DNA of 32,377 nucleotides from Bdellovibrio sp. CG22_combo_CG10-13_8_21_14_all_39_27 (GCA_002786715.1 PCTW01000016.1:122949-155325), one strand, 5' to 3'. Counted from the stretch's first letter, positions 8,699 through 17,598 are shown. The notes: generated from the letters alone by a model not told the origin. A program made the numbers and translations.

Positions 8699-9364
8699 AT
8701 GAATGGCCAGCGAAACAGCTACGAGATAGATGAAAGAAGTGTATTTTTTAAAAGGCGTAGCTATGATGAATACACAAGCGATGGCCACAACAAAGGCCAT
8801 CAGTTCTAATTTCAACATCGCCAGTAAACCTAGTAATCCTAAAAGCACAGAAGAAAATTGAGCAAATACCGGGTAGTGTAAATTCTTATCATCATAGAGA
8901 TCAAAAACAAGCATCGCTAGATAAATCATCAAGCCCGGCAGCAAGGCACCGGTCCCATGAACGATCATTAAAAAAACGGGGTACTTAATAAGACCAACTA
9001 GAGATCGTAAAAGTCTCTTATCATGGGGAAGGAACCGCATAATGAGCAACCAAAGGGCAGTAAAGAGAGCTAGAACGAGTATTTGTTGTAAAGACATTGT
9101 GAAGAAAAAAACTGAAATCCAACAAAAGATAAGAGCTACGAAAGAAGTGAAATTTCTAGTTTGAGTCAGTATTCTTTCTGGATGATGAATCCTGTCCCAC
9201 TTCAAATCGCATAAGTCGTCAAACAATCTAAAAAGATAAATCAAGCAAAAGAGAGTAAGATGCTGTTGGTAACTTGATAGTGGATGAGTGAGCGCAACCA
9301 CTGCTACTAGTGCCAAAATTTTATTTCCATAACGTTGTGAAAAGTATTTAAGCAGATCAGTCAT
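8690..9364 (-). CDS. UbiA-superfamily membrane prenyltransferase
   Basis: This 224-residue polytopic membrane protein is shorter than the usual 280-300. The first aspartate-rich motif is LFDDLCDLKWDRIHHPER (about 48-64, D49/D50/D53/D57), equivalent to the NDxxDxxxDxxxxPxR of UbiA enzymes. The second is VFDLYDD (153-159). These bind the Mg-diphosphate of a prenyl donor. About seven hydrophobic helices are visible. I chose the ATG at 9364 because it forms an 8-base ATGACTGA overlap with the dikinase stop. An in-frame ATG nine codons upstream would give an atypical polar leader. As the last gene of the P450 - dikinase operon, it probably attaches or moves a prenyl or related group. The acceptor is unknown. 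Related families include DGGGP synthase and quinone prenyltransferases. Confidence 0.82.
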   Translation of the reverse strand: MTDLLKYFSQRYGNKILALVAVVALTHPLSSYQQHLTLFCLIYLFRLFDDLCDLKWDRIHHPERILTQTRNFTSFVALIFCWISVFFFTMSLQQILVLALFTALWLLIMRFLPHDKRLLRSLVGLIKYPVFLMIVHGTGALLPGLMIYLAMLVFDLYDDKNLHYPVFAQFSSVLLGLLGLLAMLKLELMAFVVAIACVFIIATPFKKYTSFIYLVAVSLAIHLM

Positions 9365-12020
9365 GCAGTTCGACCACTCCCGTATCTCCATGAACAGTTA
9401 TCTCTTGTCCATCTGTGATAAGCTGGCACGCGCCTTGGACTCCAACAATCGCAGGAATACCAAATTCACGGGCCACAATGGCGCCGTGACTTAACATTCC
9501 TCCGCGTTCAATGACTAAAGCTGAAATCAGAGGAAAGACTGGCGCCCATCCAGGATCTGTTTGCTTAGTAATGAGAATATCGCCAGGTTGAAGTTTTTTT
9601 GCTTCCAATGCCGAATTTAAAATTCTTGCGCGACCCCTTTTGGTTCCTCCGCAGGCAGGTAGACCTTTTAAGTTTTGTTCAGAGTCAAATTGGTCCGATG
9701 CTTTTAATTTAAAAGCACAATTTGGGGTAAAACTCTGTCCTTCAGGTAGTAAAAAGGAATCTGGTGGATTATAGGTTGAGACTTTTTTAAATTGATCTCG
9801 ACGTAGTGTGATCAGATCTCGCAGTCCTTCTTGAAACATTGAAGCACCCGTTAAAAGTTCCGAGACTTCGCGATAGGTAAGGTAAAAAATATCTTGATCC
9901 TGGGTAAAGAGTCCTTCCTCTTTGTAGAACTTATTTAATTCCAAGAGTGTCTTACGAAAGGTTCCATAGAGCATCGTTTGTTTTAAGCGAACTCTTTCTC
10001 GATAGCGAATTCCTTGTGCGGTTGCTGCAACTAAAAATTGAAAGATAACGACTTTAAATGGCCATAGAATAAGATCCCATGGCTTTTTAAATAGAGTAAA
10101 GCTCACTTTCCAGATAAGTAGCCGACGTTCTACCGACTTATGAGCAATTTGTTTTTTGGGTGATTCAATTTCTATTTGCAAATAACCTTGGAGTATTTCA
10201 ATGAAGCCTTCTGGCCTTTCTTGAAAATTAGGTTCAGTAAGCATCAGCTCTCCTGAACAGCGATGGCCCCAATGGATCAGGAACTGATTAAAATTTTGAT
10301 AAAAATCACTAAAGCTTTTGTTGTGAGATATTTCATGCCAAATAGCGTCTGGCTCCTTTTTAAAAAGATCTCTGAGCTCATTAGATGATTTTATTTGTTG
10401 TGATAATTCCCAAATCTTTTGTGGGGGGATCGAGCTCACCACATTTGGTATTCCTTGGAGTAAGGTATTTTTGAGTTCGTCAGAATTTTTAAAGTAGCGC
10501 TTTAAAAAAGAGCCTAAGAGACCATAGCTCATCATGGCCGTGGTATCGGCCAGCGAAGCTTTTTTCCAGCTAAGAAAGCGAATGAATAAGAATTGATGAA
10601 AGAGCTCTTTAAAGTGTTGCCAACGTTCATCGATGGTAGGAAATTTGCGAGAGCTTTCGAGGTGTTCATCAATTTCTCTCTCGAGAGATGCAACTTTTGT
10701 AGGAATAGATAGAATGGTTAATAGTGACACTGTTTTGATGCGCCACAATTCATAAAGTTGGATCAAGAATGAGCGTTTTTCCGATTTATCTATGACTGAA
10801 GTTTCAGTGTCCTTCGGATCACCTACAAAATTATTAAAATAACTGGAGAGTTTATTGCCAAAAGGAAGAGCATGGAGACAAGTATGAATGGATGTCATGT
10901 TGTAATACATACGCGCACCGTGACAGCCGATAATATTTTTTAATTCCCATTCATATTTAAGAAGTCGATTTTCGCGCAGACCGACACTTTTACCCATATC
11001 TCTAAAATAATGATAAAACGATTGAAGTGCGATTGAATAAAGCATTGGAGTTATGGGACGTGGATAGTTCTCATTTACATTTACATTTGACCAGTAAATC
11101 CATTTTTGCTGAGGTTGTGCGGTTGTTGTAATGGGACGAGATTGAACCAAATACAATCGATCTTGAGAATCTACCGCCCACTCAATGTCACATGGGCCCA
11201 TTTGAGATTCCAATTTTAAGGCCAATTTTTTTAATTCATTGATCCACATTTCCTGGCCACTCAGTCCTATTACTTGATCTTTGTATTCAGGTTGCTCTGG
11301 GTCATGGAGAAGAATTGCTGTTGAAGTGTGACGAGGTATTTTAAATGCTCCTGGATTAATTTCTCCAGCAACTAGGCGCTCTGCATGGCCATAACAATAT
11401 TCGACCATCATTTCATCTTTGTTCTGATTCAATGGATTGAGTGTAAATAAGACGCCAGCATATTGCGGACGGATCATATATTGAACTACGACACCCATAC
11501 CCTTAAGAGAAATACTTTTTGATTTTTGATAAAAGAGAACGCGATCTGACCAATATGAAGCCCAGCATTTTTTAAGTGAATCAATCAATTCTTCGTCTGT
11601 GCCTTCAGTTTGATAACTTTCCAACTGTCCTGCAAATGATGATTCTACGCCATCTTCTCCGCAAGCACTTGAACGAACCATGTAGGGTCCCTCCGGAAGT
11701 CGTGCTCTTTGAAAAAGGAGGTCTTCTACGATTGGGGTAGGCACGTGGCCGGAAGTGATAAGTTCTTCAATTTGGAGAGAGGTTTCTTTCAACGATTCGG
11801 GATCGAGGTGATTAGAGATAGCTACTAATTCAGTGATTTTTTCTTTCAAATGATTGTGATCAAGGAAGTAGTCAAAAGCCTTTTTTGTGACAACAACTCC
11901 TGGAGGAATTGGTAATCTGTCTGCAATCATTTGGGAGAGATTAAAAGCTTTCTCGCCACATTCGGTAACATCGATTTCATCCGATAATCTGTGTATCCAT
12001 AAACTATTTGGTTTTTTCAT
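9357..12020 (-). CDS. PEP-synthase/rifampin-phosphotransferase-like ATP dikinase
   Basis: This 887-residue protein has an N-terminal ATP-grasp domain of the PPDK/PEP-synthase type. Visible motifs are GEKAFNLSQM (22-31), VRSSACGED (115-123), ESSFAGQLESY, GVLFTLNP (189-196) and CDIEWAVD followed by VQSRPIT (277-298). A middle region of about 450 residues does not resemble the PEP/pyruvate TIM barrel. The C-terminal swivelling domain carries the phospho-histidine motif GGMLSHG with H845. The order ATP-grasp, substrate domain, His domain, and a catalytic His about 42 residues from the end, match rifampin phosphotransferase (about 865 aa) rather than PEP synthase. Such enzymes convert ATP to AMP plus Pi and put the beta-phosphate on a small molecule. 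Here the gene is coupled to a P450 (ATGA overlap) and to a UbiA protein, so the acceptor is more likely a lipid or isoprenoid alcohol or metabolite. That acceptor is inference. Confidence 0.88.
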   Translation of the reverse strand: MKKPNSLWIHRLSDEIDVTECGEKAFNLSQMIADRLPIPPGVVVTKKAFDYFLDHNHLKEKITELVAISNHLDPESLKETSLQIEELITSGHVPTPIVEDLLFQRARLPEGPYMVRSSACGEDGVESSFAGQLESYQTEGTDEELIDSLKKCWASYWSDRVLFYQKSKSISLKGMGVVVQYMIRPQYAGVLFTLNPLNQNKDEMMVEYCYGHAERLVAGEINPGAFKIPRHTSTAILLHDPEQPEYKDQVIGLSGQEMWINELKKLALKLESQMGPCDIEWAVDSQDRLYLVQSRPITTTAQPQQKWIYWSNVNVNENYPRPITPMLYSIALQSFYHYFRDMGKSVGLRENRLLKYEWELKNIIGCHGARMYYNMTSIHTCLHALPFGNKLSSYFNNFVGDPKDTETSVIDKSEKRSFLIQLYELWRIKTVSLLTILSIPTKVASLEREIDEHLESSRKFPTIDERWQHFKELFHQFLFIRFLSWKKASLADTTAMMSYGLLGSFLKRYFKNSDELKNTLLQGIPNVVSSIPPQKIWELSQQIKSSNELRDLFKKEPDAIWHEISHNKSFSDFYQNFNQFLIHWGHRCSGELMLTEPNFQERPEGFIEILQGYLQIEIESPKKQIAHKSVERRLLIWKVSFTLFKKPWDLILWPFKVVIFQFLVAATAQGIRYRERVRLKQTMLYGTFRKTLLELNKFYKEEGLFTQDQDIFYLTYREVSELLTGASMFQEGLRDLITLRRDQFKKVSTYNPPDSFLLPEGQSFTPNCAFKLKASDQFDSEQNLKGLPACGGTKRGRARILNSALEAKKLQPGDILITKQTDPGWAPVFPLISALVIERGGMLSHGAIVAREFGIPAIVGVQGACQLITDGQEITVHGDTGVVELHD

Positions 12021-13363
12021 GTCAATTTCCTACGGGTCAAAATCAAGGGGACGCCACCTTCAGGTCTTAAACTCACTTGAAATGCAGGTTGAACCGTGTG
12101 TCCTTGAGGTAGTTCAATCTTAAAATGTTGAATTAGAGTTGGGATAATAATCATCATTTCCATTCTTGCGAGCATCTCTCCTGTGCAGGCCCGTGGTCCT
12201 GAGCCGAATGGGATATAGGCCATGGGATGAGCAGGGCGATCGCGATCAGGATTAAATACTTCTGGATCAATCCAGTGTTTTGGGTCGTGATGAATCAGAT
12301 AAGGCGAAATGATAAACACATCGCCTTTTTCAATCGGATGACCAAGAAGATCAGTATCATTTTCACAAATGCGTCCGAGACTCCAACTAGGAGGATAGAG
12401 TCTCATGCTTTCATTAAAGACTTTAGTAAGCTCAGGCATTAAATCCATACTTTCAAGACTAGGAGCTTTAGTGCCGAGAACATTTTTAATTTCATTTTCA
12501 ACAATTGCTAACCATTCTGGATTCTTGGCCAGTAGATAAAGCGTCCAAGATAAAACGGAAGAGGTTGTTTCATGACCGGCAAAGACCATGGTTTTAACTT
12601 GATCGCGCAAGAATACTTCATCCACTTCATAGGGTGCTTGCATAAAAGCATGAACCATATTGTGTTCAGGATCATTTGGGGCGCGCTTTGCTCTTGCAAT
12701 TAAATCATCAATGAGAAAATCGAGAGTTTCAATTGACTGATAGAACTGTTTAAAGATTTTCTTTTTCTTTGGTCCTGGAAAGGCCAGAGCATTGGCCATG
12801 CGCTCGTTTGTTATTTCAACCAGACGAGACAGCTCTCTTTCAACAGTGTCTATCATATGACCAAGATCTTCATTGAAAACTGTTCAGCCCAAAACAGAGA
12901 GAGCGACTTGAGTCATATAGTGGGAGAGTAGCATCGGCTGGTTGGGCTTGAGTTCACGTGAGAGTTGTTCCACTAAATTTTGCGAACATTCTTGAATGAT
13001 CTGATTCCAATGGCCGTGATGGGCCTTGCTAAAAAAGGGTTGAACAACTTTTCGAATCTTCAACCATTGATCACCGTTTTCTGTAAAGACGCCATTGCCT
13101 GTGACTTCAGCAACCAAACGAAAACCTGGAGTATTCTTGGAATAATTACGCGCATCTTTTTTTAAGATGAGTTCAACGGCGTCGAGGTCGGTTAATTGAT
13201 ATGTTCGATTTGATCCCAATTGAAGCTGAACAAAGTCACCATAAGTTTCTTTCATGCGAATCATAAAGGGGTAACGACCTTTGGCGAATTGCCTAAGATG
13301 CCCGGTTAAAAAACCAGTCCATTTATCTTTTGGTGGCACCACAGGCTTCAAAGCTTGAGGCAT
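12017..13363 (-). pseudogene. Cytochrome P450 interrupted by one in-frame TGA
   Basis: This is a complete P450 monooxygenase reading frame of 448 codons, broken only by a TGA at 12886-12884 (codon 160) after ALSVLG. The same frame continues with TVFNEDLGHMIDTVE. The first half has the C-helix WLKIR (W100, R104). The second half has the I-helix AGHETTSS (about 262-269), ExxR as ESMRLYPP (E318, R321), FNPDRD, and the heme loop PFGSGPRACTG with the cysteine ligand at about 393. No other disruption is seen. A good ribosome site (AAGGAC) precedes the ATG at 13363. The final TGA overlaps the dikinase ATG. It may be a recent pseudogene, a sequencing error (CGA or CAA-like codon to TGA), a readthrough gene, or two polypeptides. 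The second half alone would lack the N-terminal fold. Confidence 0.85.
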
Positions 13364-13376
13364 ATTTTGTCCTTGT

Positions 13377-13404
13377 TTGAAATGAGATGTGTTTAAGCGA
13401 TAAT
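13377..13404 (+). promoter_or_regulatory. Promoter for acyltransferase-like gene, with palindrome at -10
   Basis: TTGAAA at 13377-13382 and GATAAT at 13399-13404 are spaced by 16 bp, 41 bases before the GTG at 13445. The -10 is part of the inverted repeat gataa-tt-ttatc (13399-13410), which could be an operator. The region is the shared gap with the divergent P450 operon. Confidence 0.5.
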
Positions 13405-13444
13405 TTTATCAGATAACTGCAAATTGCTCTAAGGGGAAAATATC

Positions 13445-14104
13445 GTGAAGGTAACTGCGAAAGACCGTATTCTAAATTTTATTTGTAAACCGACCTTACC
13501 TTTTTTTCCTTTTTCACTGCTCATTCTCGTCGGGTATTTCCTCTACCATTTTATCGAAACAAAAAACTATCTGTGCTTGGGCATGGCGATTTTAACCCCG
13601 TATCTCGTACCATTGCTTACTTTTCGTTTTCTCCAGTTGATTGCACCGATCAAAGAAGGGCCAAGTTTTTTCGGTGAAGAGAAATTTTCACCTTGGATTA
13701 GTAGTTTTCGTCTGCAGCAAATCTATGTCATGTTTCCAATACTTGAGCGAATGCTTTTCTTTATTCCGAATCTCTATAATCTTTGGCTTCGCGCATGGGG
13801 CTCAAAAATTGGTAAGCGGGTCTATTTTTTACCTGGAGTTGAGGTCGTGGATCGTGCCCATCTGGAAATTGGCGACAACGTCATGATTGGCAACAAATGC
13901 TATTTCTCACCCCATGTGGTTCAAGTCCGTAAGGGCCGTTTCTTTTTGTATTACAAAAGAGTCAAGATTGGTTCAAATTGTTTCATCGGAGCTTTTTCAA
14001 CTTTTGGACCAGGCACCACTGTGCCCGACAATTCTTCTATTCCTTCTGGATCGTATTATACAGTTAATAAATCTGAACCAAGATGCTTGATGCCGGATTA
14101 TTAA
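13445..14104 (+). CDS. Membrane-anchored hexapeptide-repeat (LbH) acyltransferase-like protein
   Basis: This 219-residue protein starts at GTG with ribosome site AAGGGGAAAATATC. The N-terminal 70 residues hold two hydrophobic helices (about 18-35 and 42-65). After a linker, residues of about 118-205 form left-handed beta-helix turns: IGKRVYFLPGVEVVD, LEIGDNVMIGNKCYFSPHV, VKIGSNCFIGAFSTFGPGT. These I/V-G-x-x hexapeptide units are typical of acyl- or acetyl-transferases. No obvious catalytic histidine pairing can be fixed. Related folds occur as terminal domains of NRPS-associated and surface-lipid enzymes. It is divergent from the P450-dikinase-UbiA operon and may acylate its product, which is inference. 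A long hairpin follows. Confidence 0.75.
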   Translation: MKVTAKDRILNFICKPTLPFFPFSLLILVGYFLYHFIETKNYLCLGMAILTPYLVPLLTFRFLQLIAPIKEGPSFFGEEKFSPWISSFRLQQIYVMFPILERMLFFIPNLYNLWLRAWGSKIGKRVYFLPGVEVVDRAHLEIGDNVMIGNKCYFSPHVVQVRKGRFFLYYKRVKIGSNCFIGAFSTFGPGTTVPDNSSIPSGSYYTVNKSEPRCLMPDY

Positions 14105-14130
14105 GTTAATGATGATAAAATTATTAAGAA

Positions 14131-14175
14131 CCTGGATCAAATCGTTTAAACCATGCATAAACGATTTGATCCAGG
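14131..14175. terminator. Perfect 18-bp stem hairpin between convergent genes
   Basis: The arms cctggatcaaatcgttta (14131-14148) and its exact complement (14158-14175) enclose a 9-base loop. It lies between the convergent acyltransferase-like gene and tex. T-rich sequence follows on the minus strand and a weaker T/A-rich stretch on the plus strand, so a bidirectional terminator is likely. The stem is unusually long and perfect. Confidence 0.6.
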
Positions 14176-14186
14176 AGACTTATTTG

Positions 14187-16514
14187 TTATTTAAGTTTGA
14201 GATTTTTAAGTCCAGCAAAAGCATTATTCTTAAGACTTGCGGCCGCAGGAATTTTTACTTCTTGCTGCGGTCTTCCTCCTCTTTGAGGACGTGGCCCAGT
14301 GCTCGCTTCAGTTCTCGGTCCGCGCGCAACACTTTCACCTTTTTTGAGAGACAATGAAATACGATCACGACTTGGATCAACTTCAATCACACGAGCTAAT
14401 ACCTCTTGACCTACTTTTAAAACTTCGAGCGCATTATCGACAAAACGATCGGCCATCTCTGAGACGTGAACCAATCCATTCACTTTAATGCCGATATCAA
14501 CAAAGGCCCCAAACGCCGTAATATTAGTTACTATTCCAGGGTACCATTCACCGGGATTGAGGTCAGTGAGTTTACTAATACCTTTTCTAAATTCAGTCGA
14601 TTTGAATTGAGTGCGAGGATCCTGGCCAGGCGCTTTAAAAGCTTTGACCACGTCGACAAAAGTGAATTCCCCAATTTCATTTTTGAGGGCATTGTCTTTT
14701 TCTAGTGTTGCAATCATGTCTTTTTCGCCAACCAGTTTGGCCAAAGGTATTTTCTTATCGCTACACCATTTTTCAATCACTGGATATTTTTCAGGGTGAA
14801 TTGATGTTTCATCGAGTGGATTTTCACCTTTGTAGATGCGCAAGAATCCTGCCGCTTGTTCAAAGATTTTTTGAGAAAAACGAGGAATTTTTAAAAGTTT
14901 TTGACGATTAACGATAATACCTTTCTCTTCTCTAAACTTTACAATGTTTTCAGCAAGAGTTGGGCCGATTCCAGAAATGTGGGAGAGTAGTGGAGCAGAA
15001 GCAGTGTTGACGTCAACTCCAACAAAGTTCACACAGTCTTCCACCACGCCTTCCAAGCCTTGCTTAAGTTTTGTTTGGTTCACGTCGTGTTGGTATTGAC
15101 CAACGCCAATAGACTTAGGATCGATTTTTACTAACTCAGCTAGTGGGTCTTGAAATCGTCGGGCGATAGAGATTGATCCGCGCACCGTTGCGTCTTTGTC
15201 TGGGAATTCTTTAGCTGCAATTTCACTTGCTGAGTAAATAGAAGCTCCGGCTTCATTTACTAAGGTTGCATGACATTTATCTGCTTTGACTTGATCAACG
15301 TAAGTTTGAACAAATTCTAATGTCTCGCGACCAAAAGTTCCGTTGCCGATGGCAATATGTTCAATTTTAAAATGATCAATCAAGCGTTCAAGAACTTTGC
15401 GAGAAGCTTCAATTTCTCTTTGAGGCTCATGGGGATAGATGACGGTATCAAAGTGAAATTTTCCTGTTTCATCGACGACGACAATTTTACAACCAGTGCG
15501 GATACCAGGGTCAATTCCAAGGACGGCCTTAGTTCCTAGATAGGGCTGAAGAAGCAAGTTTTTAAGGTTTACTTTGAAAATTTCAATCGCTGCTTCATCT
15601 GCCAATTTTTTTAAATCGGTTTTAATTTCAAGATCGAGTGAGGAGTGAATGGCGCCAACAAATGCTTTACGGGCCAGGTTTTTTAAATTTTCATAAGTTT
15701 TGGCCGTCGGAGAAAAATATTTTGCTTCGATTGCTGCGATACCGGCCTCTTCTGGATAAGAGACATCGACTTTTAGAATTTTAAGAGTCATTCCGCGGCG
15801 AAGGGCGAGCACTCTATGTCCAATCTTCGGATCTTTTAAGTCCTTAATCGCCTGAGAGAATTCAAAGTAATCTTTAAATTTGATGGAGTCTTTGATTTCG
15901 TCGGCTTCTTTGCGTTTGCTTGAGGTCAGAGTTGCTTCTCTCCAATAGTCTTTACGAATTTTCTCTTTAAGTTCGATATCGTGAGAAAAGCGTTCGATAA
16001 GAATATGACCTGCACCTTCCATTGCTTCTTGGGCGTTGGTGACTTTGTGCTCTGGATTTAAGAAATCCCCTGCTCGGGCGATCATCTCTTCGATTGATTT
16101 TGCTCCGGCCAAAAGTTCTTCTGCCAGAGGGAGAAGTCCAGCATCTTCTGCCATTTGCCCTTTGGTTTTTTTCTTGGACTTATAAGGTGCGTAGATATCT
16201 TCGAGTTGATTGATAGTTTGCGCGCGCATGATTTGCTTTTCAAGTTCAGGCGTGAGTTTATCCATTTCCTTAATTGTCTTTAAAATATATTCACGACGTT
16301 TTTCACGCTCTAAGAATTCATCGTAGCTATCCTTAATCTGGCGAATCTGTTCTTCGTTAAGTCCGCCCGTACGTTCTTTACGATAGCGAGTGATGAAAGG
16401 AACGGTACATTCCTCGACCAACATAAGAGTTAGAACCTGTCCGACTTGGACAGCAGAAATTCCAGTTTGTTCTGAAGCAAAGACACCAGCTTGTGGGTCG
16501 ATCGTGGCCGCCAT
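14187..16514 (-). CDS. tex: Tex-family S1 RNA-binding transcription accessory protein
   Basis: This is a 775-residue Tex/YhgF homologue, matching the usual 770-800. The N-terminus has the signature VPFITRYRKERTGGLNE. A YqgF/RNase H-like domain begins at about 330 (VLGIDPGIRTG). Helix-hairpin-helix repeats (HISGIGPTLAENIV) follow, and an S1 domain at about 652-723 (WYPGIVTNITAFGAFVDIG) ends in ISLSLK. A basic, Gly/Pro/Arg-rich tail closes the protein. I placed the start at 16514 because AAGGAG lies 9 bases upstream and the protein then begins MAATIDPQ. The frame stays open with ATGs further upstream, but these have no family counterpart. Tex binds nucleic acid and influences transcription and stress survival. 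It stands alone, divergent from the FAD oxidoreductase. Confidence 0.95.
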   Translation of the reverse strand: MAATIDPQAGVFASEQTGISAVQVGQVLTLMLVEECTVPFITRYRKERTGGLNEEQIRQIKDSYDEFLEREKRREYILKTIKEMDKLTPELEKQIMRAQTINQLEDIYAPYKSKKKTKGQMAEDAGLLPLAEELLAGAKSIEEMIARAGDFLNPEHKVTNAQEAMEGAGHILIERFSHDIELKEKIRKDYWREATLTSSKRKEADEIKDSIKFKDYFEFSQAIKDLKDPKIGHRVLALRRGMTLKILKVDVSYPEEAGIAAIEAKYFSPTAKTYENLKNLARKAFVGAIHSSLDLEIKTDLKKLADEAAIEIFKVNLKNLLLQPYLGTKAVLGIDPGIRTGCKIVVVDETGKFHFDTVIYPHEPQREIEASRKVLERLIDHFKIEHIAIGNGTFGRETLEFVQTYVDQVKADKCHATLVNEAGASIYSASEIAAKEFPDKDATVRGSISIARRFQDPLAELVKIDPKSIGVGQYQHDVNQTKLKQGLEGVVEDCVNFVGVDVNTASAPLLSHISGIGPTLAENIVKFREEKGIIVNRQKLLKIPRFSQKIFEQAAGFLRIYKGENPLDETSIHPEKYPVIEKWCSDKKIPLAKLVGEKDMIATLEKDNALKNEIGEFTFVDVVKAFKAPGQDPRTQFKSTEFRKGISKLTDLNPGEWYPGIVTNITAFGAFVDIGIKVNGLVHVSEMADRFVDNALEVLKVGQEVLARVIEVDPSRDRISLSLKKGESVARGPRTEASTGPRPQRGGRPQQEVKIPAAASLKNNAFAGLKNLKLK

Positions 16515-16620
16515 GATCATCATCTCCTTGATACATTGCAGAATATTTGGCAAATTGAACGGATACCTATTGAACAGAATTCGCCATGCTTTTTCAATAA
16601 AAAGTGGCACAATAAAAGTA

Positions 16621-17598
16621 ATGAAAAAATTTGATTTAGTGATAGTAGGCGAGGGAATTAGTGGATTATATGCTGCTTATCTTGCCTTTCGACGTTTTCC
16701 CCAGTGGAATATCGCTCTTATCGCAGATTCCAGCAGGCTTGCGCCTTGCAGTTATCGAACAACAGCAGTGGTTTCACAATCTGGAATTCATCTCGGAGTC
16801 TCACCCCTGGGGGATTTACTTTTTAATGGATTCCAAGCTTTTTGTGAACATGTCGCGAATGATAGACCTGATGGAATTTATTCAGGGACACGCTTTCATT
16901 TAAGTAGCGATGGTTGTGATGCCTTTAAAAAACGCTGGCCCAATGGCCGTCTCCAGCAATTGGCAACACTTAAAAAAGAACTTTTTGTAGAGCAAGAAGA
17001 AACCTTTCTTGTTGATCCTCACGAATACTTAGCTTGGCTAAAGTCACAGATGACAGTTCATTTTTTCACAGGGCTGGTCACTTCTGTTGAGTCGGGGCGG
17101 GTCATTAGTGATCATCTCGATATACTTGGAGATCGCATCTTTTTGGCGAATGGGGCTTATGCTCGTCATACACCCATACAATTAAAATCTCATGCTCCGA
17201 CAAAGAATTATCTCGATGGCAGTCGTGTTGTTCCAGGAAAGTTTGCGCTCTTTCAATTGTGTGATTGGGGAGAGGAGAGTTTTGTCTTATCTCATGGTCA
17301 CGCCAACCTTATTTATCGAGCTTGGTCTGGAGAGGTTTTGATTGGAGGCACGACAAATAAAAATGAGTCTCTCGATGATCAAGGTGAACTGCAAAAGCAG
17401 ATTAATTTTTTTGCTGAATTAGTAAATTTTGATCTTCCGAAAGCAGTTCATGTGGATACTGGTCTTCGTCATAAAGGAATGCAGCGAAAACCGGCGTTGC
17501 TCGAGTTGTCTACTAATGTTTGGGCGTTATGGGGAACATATAAAAATGGATGGTCTCTGCCTCATTTCATGTTGAAAGATTGGATTGAGAAGATTTGA
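16621..17598 (+). CDS. FAD-dependent oxidoreductase (DAO-like)
   Basis: This 325-residue flavoprotein has the N-terminal Rossmann motif DLVIVGEGISGLYAAY (GxGxxG at G10/G12/G15). The DAO-like pattern continues with SYRTTAVVSQSGIH early on and the C-terminal GLRHKGMQRKPAL and LWGTYKNGWSLPH, the region that contacts FAD. I placed the start at ATG 16621, where homology to the Rossmann strand begins. The ribosome site is weak. It is shorter than most amino-acid oxidases (about 370-400). The substrate cannot be assigned. It is divergent from tex, and three tandem 15-bp repeats follow the stop. Confidence 0.8.
   Translation: MKKFDLVIVGEGISGLYAAYLAFRRFPQWNIALIADSSRLAPCSYRTTAVVSQSGIHLGVSPLGDLLFNGFQAFCEHVANDRPDGIYSGTRFHLSSDGCDAFKKRWPNGRLQQLATLKKELFVEQEETFLVDPHEYLAWLKSQMTVHFFTGLVTSVESGRVISDHLDILGDRIFLANGAYARHTPIQLKSHAPTKNYLDGSRVVPGKFALFQLCDWGEESFVLSHGHANLIYRAWSGEVLIGGTTNKNESLDDQGELQKQINFFAELVNFDLPKAVHVDTGLRHKGMQRKPALLELSTNVWALWGTYKNGWSLPHFMLKDWIEKI

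Noticed and set aside
9357-12020. Canonical PEP synthase (ppsA)
   Set aside because: There is no C-terminal PEP/pyruvate TIM barrel, the His domain is at the very end, and the middle region differs.
12508-12699. Alternative minus-strand frame inside the P450 second half
   Set aside because: It is a shifted frame over the conserved I-helix region, and the P450 frame carries all motifs.
12884-12886. Selenocysteine at the P450 TGA
   Set aside because: The position before TVFNED is not a catalytic Cys in P450s, and I see no obvious SECIS-like hairpin immediately downstream. I kept it only as a remote option.
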